From Bacteroides mediterraneensis (GTDB lineage Bacteria > Bacteroidota > Bacteroidia > Bacteroidales > Bacteroidaceae), in NCBI RefSeq assembly GCF_016900355.1, contig NZ_JACJKA010000010.1, forward strand, positions 39,160 through 103,159: a DNA stretch of 64,000 bases, in the 5' to 3' direction. Each line of letters starts with the position of its first letter. Position 1 is the stretch's first letter. The translations under genes were made by a program, and so were the position numbers. This document shows, piece after piece, positions 45,652 to 54,149 of the stretch. Below the pieces are notes generated by a model, which made no database searches, was not told the origin of the DNA, and worked only from the letters and a program-made list of their open reading frames with translations.

Positions 45652-46422
45652 TTACTTATTACTTATCTGTTGTAGCAAAACGGGTTCATTGGTAGTGATA
45701 AAGTCCACGCCGTGGTCGATGAGCCATTGCATGTCTTCGGCCTTGTTGACAGTCCAGGCGTTGACCTTCAGGCCAAGGCGATGGCATTGTTCTATCCATT
45801 CGGGGTGTTGGCGGAAGACCTTGAAGTGATAGTCGGCTCCGGCACATCCCCAGTCCTTGAGGGTTTGCGGGTCGGCATCACCCTCCAGGTAGTAGACGGG
45901 TGTGCCTTGCGGGGCGAGGCGTATGAACTCGCGGGTGGCGTGGCGCGAGAAGGAGATGTACTCTGTGCGTTCGTCCAGTCCCAGTTCGTGTACCATCCGG
46001 ATGATGCCCTGGACGGCACGGGTCTCCTGTTCGGGCGTGCGATGGGACTTCAGTTCGAGGATGAGTCGGGTGTGGAGTGTGCGGGCACGCTCCAGGTACT
46101 GGCGCAGGGTGGGCAGGGTTTCGCCATTGTCCAGGCGGACAGCGGTGCAGACAGCCAAGGAGGCATCCTGGATGGTGACGCCCCGGAAGGTGTCGTCGTG
46201 GTTCACCACTAGTTGGTTGTCACTGGTGAGCCAGACATCAAACTCCGAGCCGTAGCAGCGGATAGAGTCGGCCTTCACCAAGGCGGCGAGGGAGTTCTGT
46301 GCCGAGCCGGGCGTCTTCCAGAAGCCACGGTGGGCAATGACCTGTGTTTGTTGTTGGGCCTGTGCGGTGCCGAAGGCAGCCAGTAACAGGGCGGATGTCA
46401 GTAGGATTTCTTTCAGTTTCAT
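45652..46422 (-). CDS. Glycerophosphodiester phosphodiesterase family protein
   Basis: 256 residues with an N-terminal signal peptide (LLTSALLLAAFGTAQAQ). Catalytic parts are VIAHRGFWKTPGSAQNS (His) and SEFDVWLTSDNQLVVNHDD (Glu/Asp/His), then LILELKSH. The C-terminal KVNAWTVNKAEDMQWLIDHG is the family end motif. It would split glycerophosphodiesters in the periplasm into glycerol-3-phosphate and an alcohol. It is complete and monocistronic, flanked by 47-bp direct repeats. Confidence 0.92.
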   Translation of the reverse strand: MKLKEILLTSALLLAAFGTAQAQQQTQVIAHRGFWKTPGSAQNSLAALVKADSIRCYGSEFDVWLTSDNQLVVNHDDTFRGVTIQDASLAVCTAVRLDNGETLPTLRQYLERARTLHTRLILELKSHRTPEQETRAVQGIIRMVHELGLDERTEYISFSRHATREFIRLAPQGTPVYYLEGDADPQTLKDWGCAGADYHFKVFRQHPEWIEQCHRLGLKVNAWTVNKAEDMQWLIDHGVDFITTNEPVLLQQISNK

Positions 46423-46615
46423 AATTGTCCGGTTAAGTTATGGATTGCGGGTGCAAAGATACGATTTATGGGGGGAGGTCTGTATGAGAGGCTGTTAAAT
46501 TCCTGTTAAATCTGCTGGGGCAACTACTTGGCTATAAGTAAGTCGTAAGAATGAAATGATATTATCTTTTGAGGAGTTAAGTAAATGTTGAAAATTAATT
46601 TATATGATGTGTGCC
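46423..46615. other. Intergenic region with a second 47-bp repeat copy
   Basis: Contains the right copy (46535-46581) of the direct repeat at 45450. The rest is AT-rich with no gene. The repeat ends in GAGGAGTTAAG but the long array seen at 45486 is missing here. Confidence 0.6.
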
Positions 46616-46764
46616 TGTCATGTTGAGCGGAGCGAAGCGAAGTCGAAACATCTCCAGAAAGACACGATTCCCTTGGGCAGTGCATGTAGTGAGATTCTTC
46701 GACTACGCTTCAACCCCCTCTTTGCTCCCCCGTTTGTCGGGGGAGAACAACGCTCAGAATGACA
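46616..46764. repeat. Inverted-repeat element (TGTCATnnTGAGCG ends)
   Basis: Left end TGTCATGTTGAGCG (46616) and right end CGCTCAGAATGACA (46751-46764) pair in 12 of 14 positions. Inner parts GAAGTCGAAACATCTC and GAGATTCTTCGACTAC also pair. About 150 bp, non-coding. This TGTCATTCTGAGCG-type element is widespread in Bacteroidetes and resembles a MITE or REP-like sequence. Confidence 0.7.
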
Positions 46765-46886
46765 GATACGTCGATAGTATAAACTAAATAGGAATGATTA
46801 CTTAATTATCTATATTCCGCCATAATTTGGTTTATGCTATTCGCCATATTTCACAATGCTGTAACCGTGATGAAACATCAGGATGC

Positions 46887-46894
46887 TATTTTTG
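46887..46894 (+). promoter_or_regulatory. -7 box (TATTTTTG) of the DUF3592 genes
   Basis: Fits TAnnTTTG and lies 28 bp before the chosen ATG at 46922. An in-frame ATG at 46883 lies upstream of it and is therefore not the start. No -33 TTTG is seen. Confidence 0.5.
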
Positions 46895-46921
46895 TCATCA
46901 AATCCATTAAACATTCGTATC

Positions 46922-47908
46922 ATGAAAGAAAAGGACCTGCGCAAAGAAGTCTATAAAGAAAGCAAGAAGAGCCAACGAAAGGAAACGGTTATTGTCTTTG
47001 CAGTAATAGCCGGGGCAGGTGCTCTTTTCTGGTGCGCATTGATTCCGATTAATTTTTGGTTTGGTTGTGGATTAGGCCTTTTCTTAATCGCAGTGGCTTG
47101 CTTCTTTGCCCATGCTACCTGGAAGAGGCATCAGACGGAGCTTCACGCGGTTGCGCAAGGTATCTTGACGGAAGCCGAAGTGGTGGAACTGAAGGATGAA
47201 AAGGACTCTGACGGCAAGCTGACGACAATGGCCGTCTATGAATTTGCCTTGCCCGGAGGCTCGAAGCAGCGCTTCAAGGAATCCGTTTCTTCCTCGATGG
47301 CAGGGATTTTGGGGCTGATACGGGTGGGCGTCAAGCTTCCCCTGTTTGTTGACCGGAATAATCCGGACATTTTCTATAAGATGAAACACCGCCTTACGGA
47401 ACAATCCGTTCCGGATATGGACGATGCCGTCATCAGCCAATACCTCGGAAAGTATGGGAATAGCTTGGACAGGCTACGGCCTGAGGAGGTTGTCCGGGGA
47501 TACAAGATGTTCGGGCGGATATGGAGGACATTCTTAGGGCTCGTCATCGCCGGTGCGTTGGCAGGCATCGGTTTCGTGGTGTACAATAACTGGCGGAATA
47601 TGCGCCATGACGACATCGGGCTTCCTCCCGGCGTGTTTATTTCCCTCATAGGCACTACGGAGGTCTACCAGTATTTCCCCGAAACCAATGAGTGGAGCTA
47701 CTATGCAGATGATTTTGGTGTAGCGCGGACAGCCCGTTGGCGTTATGACAGCAAATGCCGCAAGCCGCTCCAACTGGGCTACACCGGTGCCTCTTTTACA
47801 TCCCAAGGGGCGAGCGACTGGCCGGAACTGCTCATTCCCGAAAGTTACCGTGATCGGTTGGACGAGTTTGCCGCAGACAAGACGGACAACAGTTTGACTC
47901 CTCCATGA
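46922..47908 (+). CDS. DUF3592-like membrane protein
   Basis: 328 residues from MKEKDLRKEVYKESKKS. Two hydrophobic helices (VIVFAVIAGAGALFW and FGCGLGLFLIAVACFF) precede a DUF3592-type soluble part with VVELKDEKDSDGKLTTMAVY and KLPLFVDRNNPDIFY. A third helix is near TFLGLVIAGALAGIGFVVY. The family is of unknown function. It is 39 bp before a related gene, so the two form a tandem pair, probably a duplication. Confidence 0.7.
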   Translation: MKEKDLRKEVYKESKKSQRKETVIVFAVIAGAGALFWCALIPINFWFGCGLGLFLIAVACFFAHATWKRHQTELHAVAQGILTEAEVVELKDEKDSDGKLTTMAVYEFALPGGSKQRFKESVSSSMAGILGLIRVGVKLPLFVDRNNPDIFYKMKHRLTEQSVPDMDDAVISQYLGKYGNSLDRLRPEEVVRGYKMFGRIWRTFLGLVIAGALAGIGFVVYNNWRNMRHDDIGLPPGVFISLIGTTEVYQYFPETNEWSYYADDFGVARTARWRYDSKCRKPLQLGYTGASFTSQGASDWPELLIPESYRDRLDEFAADKTDNSLTPP

Positions 47909-47946
47909 TTTATCATTTGTCCTATTCACTAAAAAACATATTCATT

Positions 47947-48660
47947 ATGTATCCCGACAGAGAGAAGGCATTGGCCAAAGGCAGACGGAAAGGCAAAACC
48001 TTTATCCGCGTATTCTGCGGCATATTTATTTCGGTAGGTATTATCCTGCTCATCGTCGGCATCGCCGTTGGTGTCAGCGGCCACACATTCCGGCAAAAGG
48101 CTGAACCGACGGATGCCGTTATCTTGGCCATGCGCGGAGCGAGCAGCGAATCGTTGGGTACTCCTGTCGTGGAATATACCGTAGACGGAAAATCCTATAC
48201 GGCCATGCTCAACATGGCATCCTCGTCCATGTATCCGGGCAAGCGGATAACCATATATTATCAGAAAAACAATCCGCGGGAAGTGCGCTATCTGGATGAT
48301 AACGGTTGGCTGATTCTCATCTTCGCGTTTATAGGAACCGTGTTTACCGGAATAGGGACGGCCTTCTGGCTGGTGAAACGCAGCCATGAGCGGAAAGCCC
48401 GTCAGCTGTTGGCAACGGGGGAAGTGGTGGAAGCGGAAATTACAGGCATCGGTGAAGATACAAGCAGTTCGATGAACGGACATCATCCTATCATGGTCAG
48501 TTGCCGCTACACCGCACCGGATGGACGGGTGTACTTCTTCCGCAGCGGTTCCTTCTGGTATGAAAGCTACGAGATAGCCCCGAAGAAGAAGGTGCGCGTG
48601 TATGTGGACCGCAACAATCCGGCAAATTATTATGTAGATGTGGACAGTGCCGTAGGATAA
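47947..48660 (+). CDS. DUF3592 domain membrane protein
   Basis: 237 residues from MYPDREKALAKGRRKGK. Helices near VFCGIFISVGIILLIVGIAV and LILIFAFIGTVFTGIGTAF frame two DUF3592-like parts (SLGTPVVEYTVDGKSYTAML and VSCRYTAPDGRVYFF), each followed by the family ending Y(Y/V)xxxNP (ITIYYQKNNPREVRYL and VRVYVDRNNPANYYV). It shares this layout with the preceding gene. Function unknown. Confidence 0.8.
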   Translation: MYPDREKALAKGRRKGKTFIRVFCGIFISVGIILLIVGIAVGVSGHTFRQKAEPTDAVILAMRGASSESLGTPVVEYTVDGKSYTAMLNMASSSMYPGKRITIYYQKNNPREVRYLDDNGWLILIFAFIGTVFTGIGTAFWLVKRSHERKARQLLATGEVVEAEITGIGEDTSSSMNGHHPIMVSCRYTAPDGRVYFFRSGSFWYESYEIAPKKKVRVYVDRNNPANYYVDVDSAVG

Positions 48661-48674
48661 AGAGTCATCCCTTT

Positions 48675-49079
48675 ATGCAAAGAATTATGTGGCTATTGAA
48701 ATCATTTATCGTTTGGATATGCTTCATCCCTGTGGCAATACTCAATGGCGGATTGCGTGAATATGTACTGGTCAAGTTTATTGGAGAAGAAACGGCATTA
48801 CCCGTGAGCGGGATATTGCTAAGCGTATTCATCTTTCTGGTAACATGGCTGATGCTTCCCCGTTTGGTAAAAGGCTGTGGCATGAAAGGCTGTCTGGCAA
48901 TAGGTGTTTGCTGGGCGTTATTGACCGCAGCCTTCGAGTCTGCCGCCGGAATTACCGGAGGCAGTACCATTACGGAAATTCTTGCCGCCTACAATCCATC
49001 GACGGGCAATCTGTGGGTGCTTGTATTGGCGACGACATTACTGTCACCTGTGCTGCTGAAAATGTTCAGACAGATTTAA
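48675..49079 (+). CDS. Small inner-membrane protein, unknown
   Basis: 134 residues with four hydrophobic helices (WLLKSFIVWICFIPVAIL, VSGILLSVFIFLVTWLML, CLAIGVCWALLTAAFE, LWVLVLATTLLSPVLL). No family is recognised. It is 14 bp after the second DUF3592 gene, so it is probably the third gene of that operon. Its stop nearly touches that of the convergent glucosaminidase gene. Confidence 0.65.
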   Translation: MQRIMWLLKSFIVWICFIPVAILNGGLREYVLVKFIGEETALPVSGILLSVFIFLVTWLMLPRLVKGCGMKGCLAIGVCWALLTAAFESAAGITGGSTITEILAAYNPSTGNLWVLVLATTLLSPVLLKMFRQI

Positions 49080-49080
49080 T

Positions 49081-49560
49081 TTAGAGGTATTGCTCCAATA
49101 TACGGCTTAGCGAACGGACATACCTTGGGTCTTCCGCATAGCCGATGTTCTTCAGCCAAAGGAGATAGTCACCGCCCTTGAACTTGTACTGTACCTTGGT
49201 ATAATAGGCCCGGACACTTTCCGTCCAATGGCCGAACTCAAAGTATTTCCCTGTCCGTGGGTTGGTCAGGCCGAACAGATTGTGCTTGTTCCTGCATACC
49301 GGGGAGGTGAACCATCCGGTTTCAAGGATGGCCTGTGCCAATACGATTTTCGGATATTGTATTCTGTTTTGTATAATTTCCGCATAAAGATTGGGAATGG
49401 TCAGTTCGGGAAGCTCTGATTTTAGGGATGTCCTTTTGTTACCTTTTTGGCCTTTTCCCTTATTCTTTTCCTTTATCGGGGTATTTATGTGCAAGGTGTC
49501 GTTTCTGACACTTTGCGCATCATTGTTGATTGTATCATTCTCTTTTCCAAAGGATTTCAA
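49081..49560 (-). CDS. Glucosaminidase-domain protein
   Basis: 159 residues. The C-terminal ~100 residues match the Bax/glucosaminidase fold (PF01832): KIVLAQAILETGWFTS with the catalytic Glu, CRNKHNLFGLTNPRTG, and AYYTKVQYKFKGGDYLLWL. It would cut the glycan strand of peptidoglycan. The N-terminal part is basic and low-complexity (KEKNKGKGQKGNKR) and has no signal peptide, so the true N-terminus may have been replaced at a junction near 49560, where composition changes to AT-rich. Confidence 0.8.
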   Translation of the reverse strand: MKSFGKENDTINNDAQSVRNDTLHINTPIKEKNKGKGQKGNKRTSLKSELPELTIPNLYAEIIQNRIQYPKIVLAQAILETGWFTSPVCRNKHNLFGLTNPRTGKYFEFGHWTESVRAYYTKVQYKFKGGDYLLWLKNIGYAEDPRYVRSLSRILEQYL

Positions 49561-49566
49561 AAAATA

Positions 49567-50028
49567 AAAGAAGGAGGAATTATTGACATTGAATCTACCT
49601 ATCCTTTTTTTAGAACAACTGTCCTGCAGTTAATGGGAACAGGAAACCAACCTACTAAAACTTCTGTTAATGTATCATTAGCAAATATAGCCAAGGCAAT
49701 AGGAATTTTGGCACCTATTGGGTTTGCAGCCGGTCCTATTGGTTTAGGTATTTTATTAGGAGCTGCTGGTTTTGCAGGTGCTTCATTGCTGTCTTTACCC
49801 AAAATAGGCAAATCTATTTATCCATTGATAAGTTTGACAGAAATGATGTTAAAGAAGAAAAAGTAAATCCGTATTTATCATATTATCTGTGAATTAGAAA
49901 ATACTATTCATGACCTTACATGTCAGAATAACAAACAAGTGTCTGAACTTCTTTTAGTCAAACAAGCAAATAGTGCCTTAAAATCTGACTTGGATATTAT
50001 AAATCTGAATTTTTCTGATTTAAAGTAA
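49567..50028 (+). pseudogene. Decayed gene: Gly/Ala-rich hydrophobic part plus coiled coil
   Basis: An AT-rich frame with KEGGIIDIESTYPFFRTTV, a Gly/Ala-rich hydrophobic segment (IGFAAGPIGLGILLGAAGFA) and MMLKKKK ends at a TAA (49864). Without a frame change the same frame continues 53 codons with a coiled-coil-like stretch (RIYHIICELENTIHDLTCQN and KQVSELLLVKQANSAL) to 50028. This looks like one gene with an in-frame stop and a lost 5' end. The family is not recognised. A membrane-active or phage-related protein is only a guess. Confidence 0.4.
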
Positions 50029-50314
50029 AATACTTCTTCTAAATTAACTGTAAAAATCGCAATGGTCTTAGTCTTATCGCTTTTATATTATCTTTTGTAG
50101 GATTAATATAATATAACTGAATTCTAAAACTTTAGCAAGTAGATTCCTCTTGCCTTATTGTTAATATTAAACTATGTCAGCAAAGAGTAAAACTTTGCTA
50201 ACACAGTTTTATTTACATCTTTAACTATTAGGTTCATAGTGATAGGCACTAATGTTGTATATAAAGGTTTGATACCTGTAGTTTACCGAATCTTACAATG
50301 CTTTAGTGCTGGTA
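50029..50314. other. Short AT-rich intergenic stretch
   Basis: About 290 bp without a gene, next to the 3' end of the nuclease pair. It has only tiny frames and no strong hairpin, though TAGCAAAGTTTTAC-like direct and inverted short motifs occur (50135-50215). Confidence 0.35.
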
Positions 50315-51403
50315 CTATTTTATTCTGTCCGTCAAATCTTTCATATAGAAATAGTATTCAGCCAGTTTATTTGCAATGAAGTCATGGTCATTCCCTTTTA
50401 TTACTGGTAAGTGTAGATAAACTCGGCCTTGAGTCTTATCAATAAAACTATCAGGAAATTTCTTTTTCAATACCTCTTCGTATGGATAAAAGCATTCTTC
50501 TCTCCATACTGTGATATAAATGTGGAAGTCTCCAAGCGGATTATCAAGAGTTTCGTCTCGATAACTGCTTTCTATGCCGATGCGGTTACTGTGGTCGTTA
50601 AAGGAGATTCCCAAATCCCAACCTTCATGTTTCCACCATTCGGCATTTGTTTTCTGGTTTACAATCATTTGGATTTGTGCAATGTTTTCTCTTTGCCTGT
50701 TGAGTATGGATTCTTTAAAAGCGTTGTACTCGTTGATTAACTCTTCTATTTGCAGTTTATTATTAAAAAAGAACCGGTTCATTTCCATGTGCGTGTTATA
50801 ATATTTGTTTTCTATTGTTCTTATGAAATCCATGAGGAAGAATAAATAGGATTGGTTGCAGTTAAGAATATAATTCCCTAAATTCTTTTTGATGACAGTA
50901 AACAATTGTTGATAGTTGACATAATGGTAACCATAAGAATGCATTCTTTTTAGCTCTGATACGTCTGTTACATTTTTAACCGATAGAACGATGAAAAATT
51001 TATGTGGTTTGTCTTTATATTTCGTATTTATATGCTGCACGTAACTTTCAAGTGGATTGTAAAGTCTTGCCCCAATCTTATTCTCTATTGCCATGACAAA
51101 ACTATCGGTTTCGACAATAATGTCAATCCGTTTGTTATCCGTAGTAACCTCTTCTGTGGTTACTGTGGCGCTTTTTATGCTGTAATAGTCTGTACACTGC
51201 ATCAATTCCAGCAGCGAATCTATGAACAATCCTTTTAATCCATGAGCTGCACATGGATTAAAATAGAATTTTAAGATTTGACTACATCTTTCCTCCAATC
51301 TGTCACCTCCCATCTGACAGATTTCCATAAAGGTTGGATCTGTATTTTTCTTCGGTAATATAGAAAAATCATTTAATAGTCTATTGGCAATTTCTTCTGT
51401 CAT
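50315..51403 (-). CDS. PD-(D/E)XK nuclease family protein
   Basis: 362 residues. The nuclease core is KRIDIIVETDSFVMAIENKI (D94, E107, K109), a complete PD-(D/E)XK signature, and a following KFFIVLSVKNV strand. It resembles PF14281 (PDDEXK_4) proteins, found in restriction-like and defence settings. C-terminal to the core is a helical part with NRQRENIAQIQMIVNQKT. The start overlaps the upstream nuclease-like gene by 4 bp, so both are made together. Whether it cuts foreign DNA is not shown. Confidence 0.75.
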   Translation of the reverse strand: MTEEIANRLLNDFSILPKKNTDPTFMEICQMGGDRLEERCSQILKFYFNPCAAHGLKGLFIDSLLELMQCTDYYSIKSATVTTEEVTTDNKRIDIIVETDSFVMAIENKIGARLYNPLESYVQHINTKYKDKPHKFFIVLSVKNVTDVSELKRMHSYGYHYVNYQQLFTVIKKNLGNYILNCNQSYLFFLMDFIRTIENKYYNTHMEMNRFFFNNKLQIEELINEYNAFKESILNRQRENIAQIQMIVNQKTNAEWWKHEGWDLGISFNDHSNRIGIESSYRDETLDNPLGDFHIYITVWREECFYPYEEVLKKKFPDSFIDKTQGRVYLHLPVIKGNDHDFIANKLAEYYFYMKDLTDRIK

Positions 51404-52347
51404 AATTTTATCTGGCTTAAATTTACCTTCTCAAATGCTAAGTATCTTTCTTTAAACTTCTCATAAACCTGGGCATAATCTCTCGGAAGGAATCGAATCA
51501 TTGTATCCACAAAGTCCTCCAAGGTTATTGCGCTCAGCTTATAGGGGTATTCTGGTTTTAGATAGCGGGTCACTGACCTTATTTCTTCTTCTGTAGACGG
51601 ATGCTCTTTGGGCGATAGCACCACTGAATAAGAATCTTTCAGCCCTTCCACTATTCGGTAACGTTCAGTCAGCAAAAGATTTCGGTAGATTTGTGTAAGT
51701 TTTATTTCTCCCTTTTTAAGCAGCCTTTGGAATTCTTCATTGAATAGATGGGTGTCGATGAGCAATTGTTTTTGTTCCATGCAATTGCGTGCCTCATTTA
51801 CTCCGAGTACATCTGTGTATTTTGTCTCGATGGCGATTATAGACTTGCCACCTTTGGTATCCTGGAACTTGATGTAGGCATCCATGGCCGACTTGTCCTT
51901 TGTGTATTTTTCAATCGGAGTCGGTATAAATTCCAGCCCAATTTCCGTGACTTCGCATATCGGGATGTTCTTGAAAACCGACTGTAGGGCGAGTGTTACT
52001 TTTTTCGGTTGCTGTTTCAGAAGTAACATGATGGGGTGGAACAGGTTGAATGCCATCGGCATGCTTGAAAGCAGATTGTTGAATAGTCGGAACTCATCAA
52101 TAGTCTCGTGCTTTTTTTTGTTTCGTACTCTTTCTTTGGCATATTCGAAGGTTTCTTTCATTAGGAAGTTCTTTCCAGACACTTCACCACCACTGATCAT
52201 GTTTCCATACTTTTGCTTGGAAGTTCTTGTCGGTCCGATTCCTTCCTCTTCGTCTAATTCCACCCGATACATTGATTGAAGCAGTCTCGCTTTTTTAGTA
52301 AAAGCATTGTCGCTTTTACACTGGTTGCCGTACATCGTTGTTGCCAT
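51400..52347 (-). CDS. Putative PD-(D/E)XK restriction-like endonuclease (PGN_0703-like)
   Basis: 315 residues. A candidate nuclease core is MDAYIKF (D156) with KSIIAIETKYTDV (E174, K176). The flanking SSMPMAFNLFHPI and QIYRNLLLTERY resemble the PGN_0703 family of putative restriction endonucleases. No methyltransferase is adjacent. A -7 box TAAATTTG (52416-52409, minus) lies upstream. It is the first gene of a two-gene operon with the nuclease at 50315 and is AT-rich against its neighbours, which suggests transfer. Confidence 0.7.
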   Translation of the reverse strand: MATTMYGNQCKSDNAFTKKARLLQSMYRVELDEEEGIGPTRTSKQKYGNMISGGEVSGKNFLMKETFEYAKERVRNKKKHETIDEFRLFNNLLSSMPMAFNLFHPIMLLLKQQPKKVTLALQSVFKNIPICEVTEIGLEFIPTPIEKYTKDKSAMDAYIKFQDTKGGKSIIAIETKYTDVLGVNEARNCMEQKQLLIDTHLFNEEFQRLLKKGEIKLTQIYRNLLLTERYRIVEGLKDSYSVVLSPKEHPSTEEEIRSVTRYLKPEYPYKLSAITLEDFVDTMIRFLPRDYAQVYEKFKERYLAFEKVNLSQIKL

Positions 52348-52408
52348 TGGTCTATAATTCTGTTTTATAAGGTTTATGTGATTCTACAATTTGCGGGATA
52401 AGCTATGC

Positions 52409-52416
52409 CAAATTTA
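52409..52416 (-). promoter_or_regulatory. -7 box (TAAATTTG) of the nuclease pair
   Basis: Fits TAnnTTTG on the minus strand, about 60 bp before the start codon at 52347. It is divergent from the TATCTTTG box at 52493. No -33 box is clear. Confidence 0.45.
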
Positions 52417-52492
52417 GTCATACCCATGGAATCTCCGCTATATTTTCCTGCAAAATCCTGTTCGTAAACTGCGAAATGTGTCGCATAACACT

Positions 52493-52500
52493 TATCTTTG
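52493..52500 (+). promoter_or_regulatory. -7 box (TATCTTTG) of the 52520 gene
   Basis: Fits TAnnTTTG and ends 19 bp before the ATG at 52520. This position rules out the longer frame start at 52478. No good -33 box. Confidence 0.5.
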
Positions 52501-52519
52501 GCGGAAAATTCAGAAAAAC

Positions 52520-53098
52520 ATGATTGATACAGAATATTTGAAGCATTTTGAAGAGAGACTGCAGCAGAACGTGCTGCACTTGTGTACAACCGATGGGGTG
52601 CTCGACGGTACGTTCCTGTCCACCGAAGACTTGGACAAACGCTGGCACGACCTGGCACCGGAATACATGGCCGATGCCGTGGAGCAGATTCGCGACTATC
52701 CTACGGTGTCGGTGGCTTGGGCGGCTTACCTGGGACTGGGTGTGGCCTGCCACTGGGACGAGGACTGGGAAGCTTGCATGAAGGCCACGTACAAGTCGTA
52801 CTACGGGTCGCAGGGCTTTGACGACATGGACGAGCACATCGTGCACGACCTGTTAGGTTTGCCGCTCGACGGGGTGGAAGCCAAGCACTTGGAGAATATC
52901 ATTCGCCGGTGTGCGGAGTATGCGGTCGATGCCATCCGTCACGAGCAGATTGAACCGCAGAGTCCGCGGGCCTTTCACGTGTTTGCCCGTGCCTGCCGGG
53001 TGATGTTCCGCATGGGGGCAGCCATCGAACTGAAACGCCTGGGCTACAAGTTCCAGAAAGTACAGTTCAGCCACTTCCCGGGAGGTATCCCTTGTTGA
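52520..53098 (+). CDS. Conserved hypothetical protein
   Basis: 192 residues from MIDTEYLKHFEERLQQNVL, a soluble protein with no signal. Notable stretches are LSTEDLDKRWHDLAPEYMAD, VACHWDEDWEACMKATYKS and HVFARACRVMFRMGAA, suggesting an all-helical fold. Codon use and GC match core genes, unlike the nuclease pair beside it. I do not recognise the family, and there are no catalytic motifs I can name. Confidence 0.65.
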   Translation: MIDTEYLKHFEERLQQNVLHLCTTDGVLDGTFLSTEDLDKRWHDLAPEYMADAVEQIRDYPTVSVAWAAYLGLGVACHWDEDWEACMKATYKSYYGSQGFDDMDEHIVHDLLGLPLDGVEAKHLENIIRRCAEYAVDAIRHEQIEPQSPRAFHVFARACRVMFRMGAAIELKRLGYKFQKVQFSHFPGGIPC

Positions 53099-53149
53099 GA
53101 TTCTGATTTGGCAAATAGCGGGTAATCAGCAGAGTTTATAGTTACTAAG

Positions 53150-53255
53150 AAACGCCCTTACGTTTTGTCTTAAACGCCTTTACGTTTTCTTTCAAACGCA
53201 CTTGTGTTTTGGGTAAAACGTAAGGGCGTTTTGTTTCGAATGCACTTGCGTTTTT
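53150..53255. repeat. Second five-unit cluster of the 22-bp-period palindrome
   Basis: Units start at 53150, 53172, 53194, 53215 and 53238 (periods 22, 22, 21, 23). Four read as the reverse complement of the core AAACGCAAGTGCGTTT-type unit and one in the forward direction. The cluster lies between the 3' ends of two convergent genes. Same unit, same copy number and same period as 14422-14527. Confidence 0.75.
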
Positions 53256-53321
53256 GAGAAGTTTAAAAGGAGTTTGGAAGGCATGAACTTGTTGCTTATG
53301 AAGCAGGATTGGGGAGAGGGG

Positions 53322-54131
53322 CTAAGGCTTGGCGGAGGAGTGGAGGTTAGGACCGAATTTCTCTTCAAACTCCGTGACAAGCCGCTGGAAATGTGGCGGT
53401 AAATAACGCATCGTTTGGGCGTGCAGGGCAGGGGGAATGCCGTAGAACGCTTCGGCGATGCTGCTCGTGATGCAGGCCAGCGTATCGCTGTCGCCGCCCA
53501 GTGAAACGGCGTTGCGGAGGCAGTCTTCCAAATCCGTTCCGTCCAGAAAAGCACGGATGGCCTGGGGTACGGTACCCTGACAGGTAGCGTCCCACCCGTA
53601 CGAATCACGGATACCGTCGCAAGTGAAATTCAGGTTGTAGCCGAATTTTGCTTCGACGGTATTTTTTATTTCCTCCTTACTCTTTCCGTTTCGGGCCAGG
53701 AAGATGCAGAGGGCCGTGGCCTGCGCTCCCTTGATGCCTTCGGGATGGTTGTGCGTGCAAGCAGCGGAGAGACGGGCCGCTTCCAGGGTCTCTTCCTCCG
53801 TGCGGAATGCCCATCCTACGGGTCCTACGCGCATGGCCGAGCCGTTGCCGCAGCTGCCGTAGGGAACGAGCTTTCCCGTCTGCTGTCCTTGCCGGAGCCA
53901 TTCGCGGAAACGTCCGCCGAAACCGCCCAGCGGACACGGGTAGCGGGTGGCGTAACGGAAATAATACGTTGCACAGTCCCCGCCGTGCAGCAGCCAGTCG
54001 GCTGTGGCGAGAGTCAGGATGCTGTCGTCGGTATATCCCTTTTGCGGGGTGAGGAGTGGGAACTGTTTGGTCTTGATGTTATGGAACTCGTAGACGCTGC
54101 CTACGATGTCGCCGAGGATGCTTCCAATCAT
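53322..54131 (-). CDS. ADP-ribosylglycohydrolase family protein
   Basis: 269 residues. The metal-binding motifs of the DraG/ARH fold are present: MIGSILGDIVGSVYEF, YTDDSILTLATADWL and SLGGDSDTLACITSSIAEA. It removes ADP-ribose from proteins or small molecules using Mg2+. No ADP-ribosyltransferase gene is nearby in the window. It is 18 bp after the exonuclease gene, so the two share an operon. Confidence 0.9.
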   Translation of the reverse strand: MIGSILGDIVGSVYEFHNIKTKQFPLLTPQKGYTDDSILTLATADWLLHGGDCATYYFRYATRYPCPLGGFGGRFREWLRQGQQTGKLVPYGSCGNGSAMRVGPVGWAFRTEEETLEAARLSAACTHNHPEGIKGAQATALCIFLARNGKSKEEIKNTVEAKFGYNLNFTCDGIRDSYGWDATCQGTVPQAIRAFLDGTDLEDCLRNAVSLGGDSDTLACITSSIAEAFYGIPPALHAQTMRYLPPHFQRLVTEFEEKFGPNLHSSAKP

Positions 54132-54149
54132 GAGGTAAAAAATATAAGG

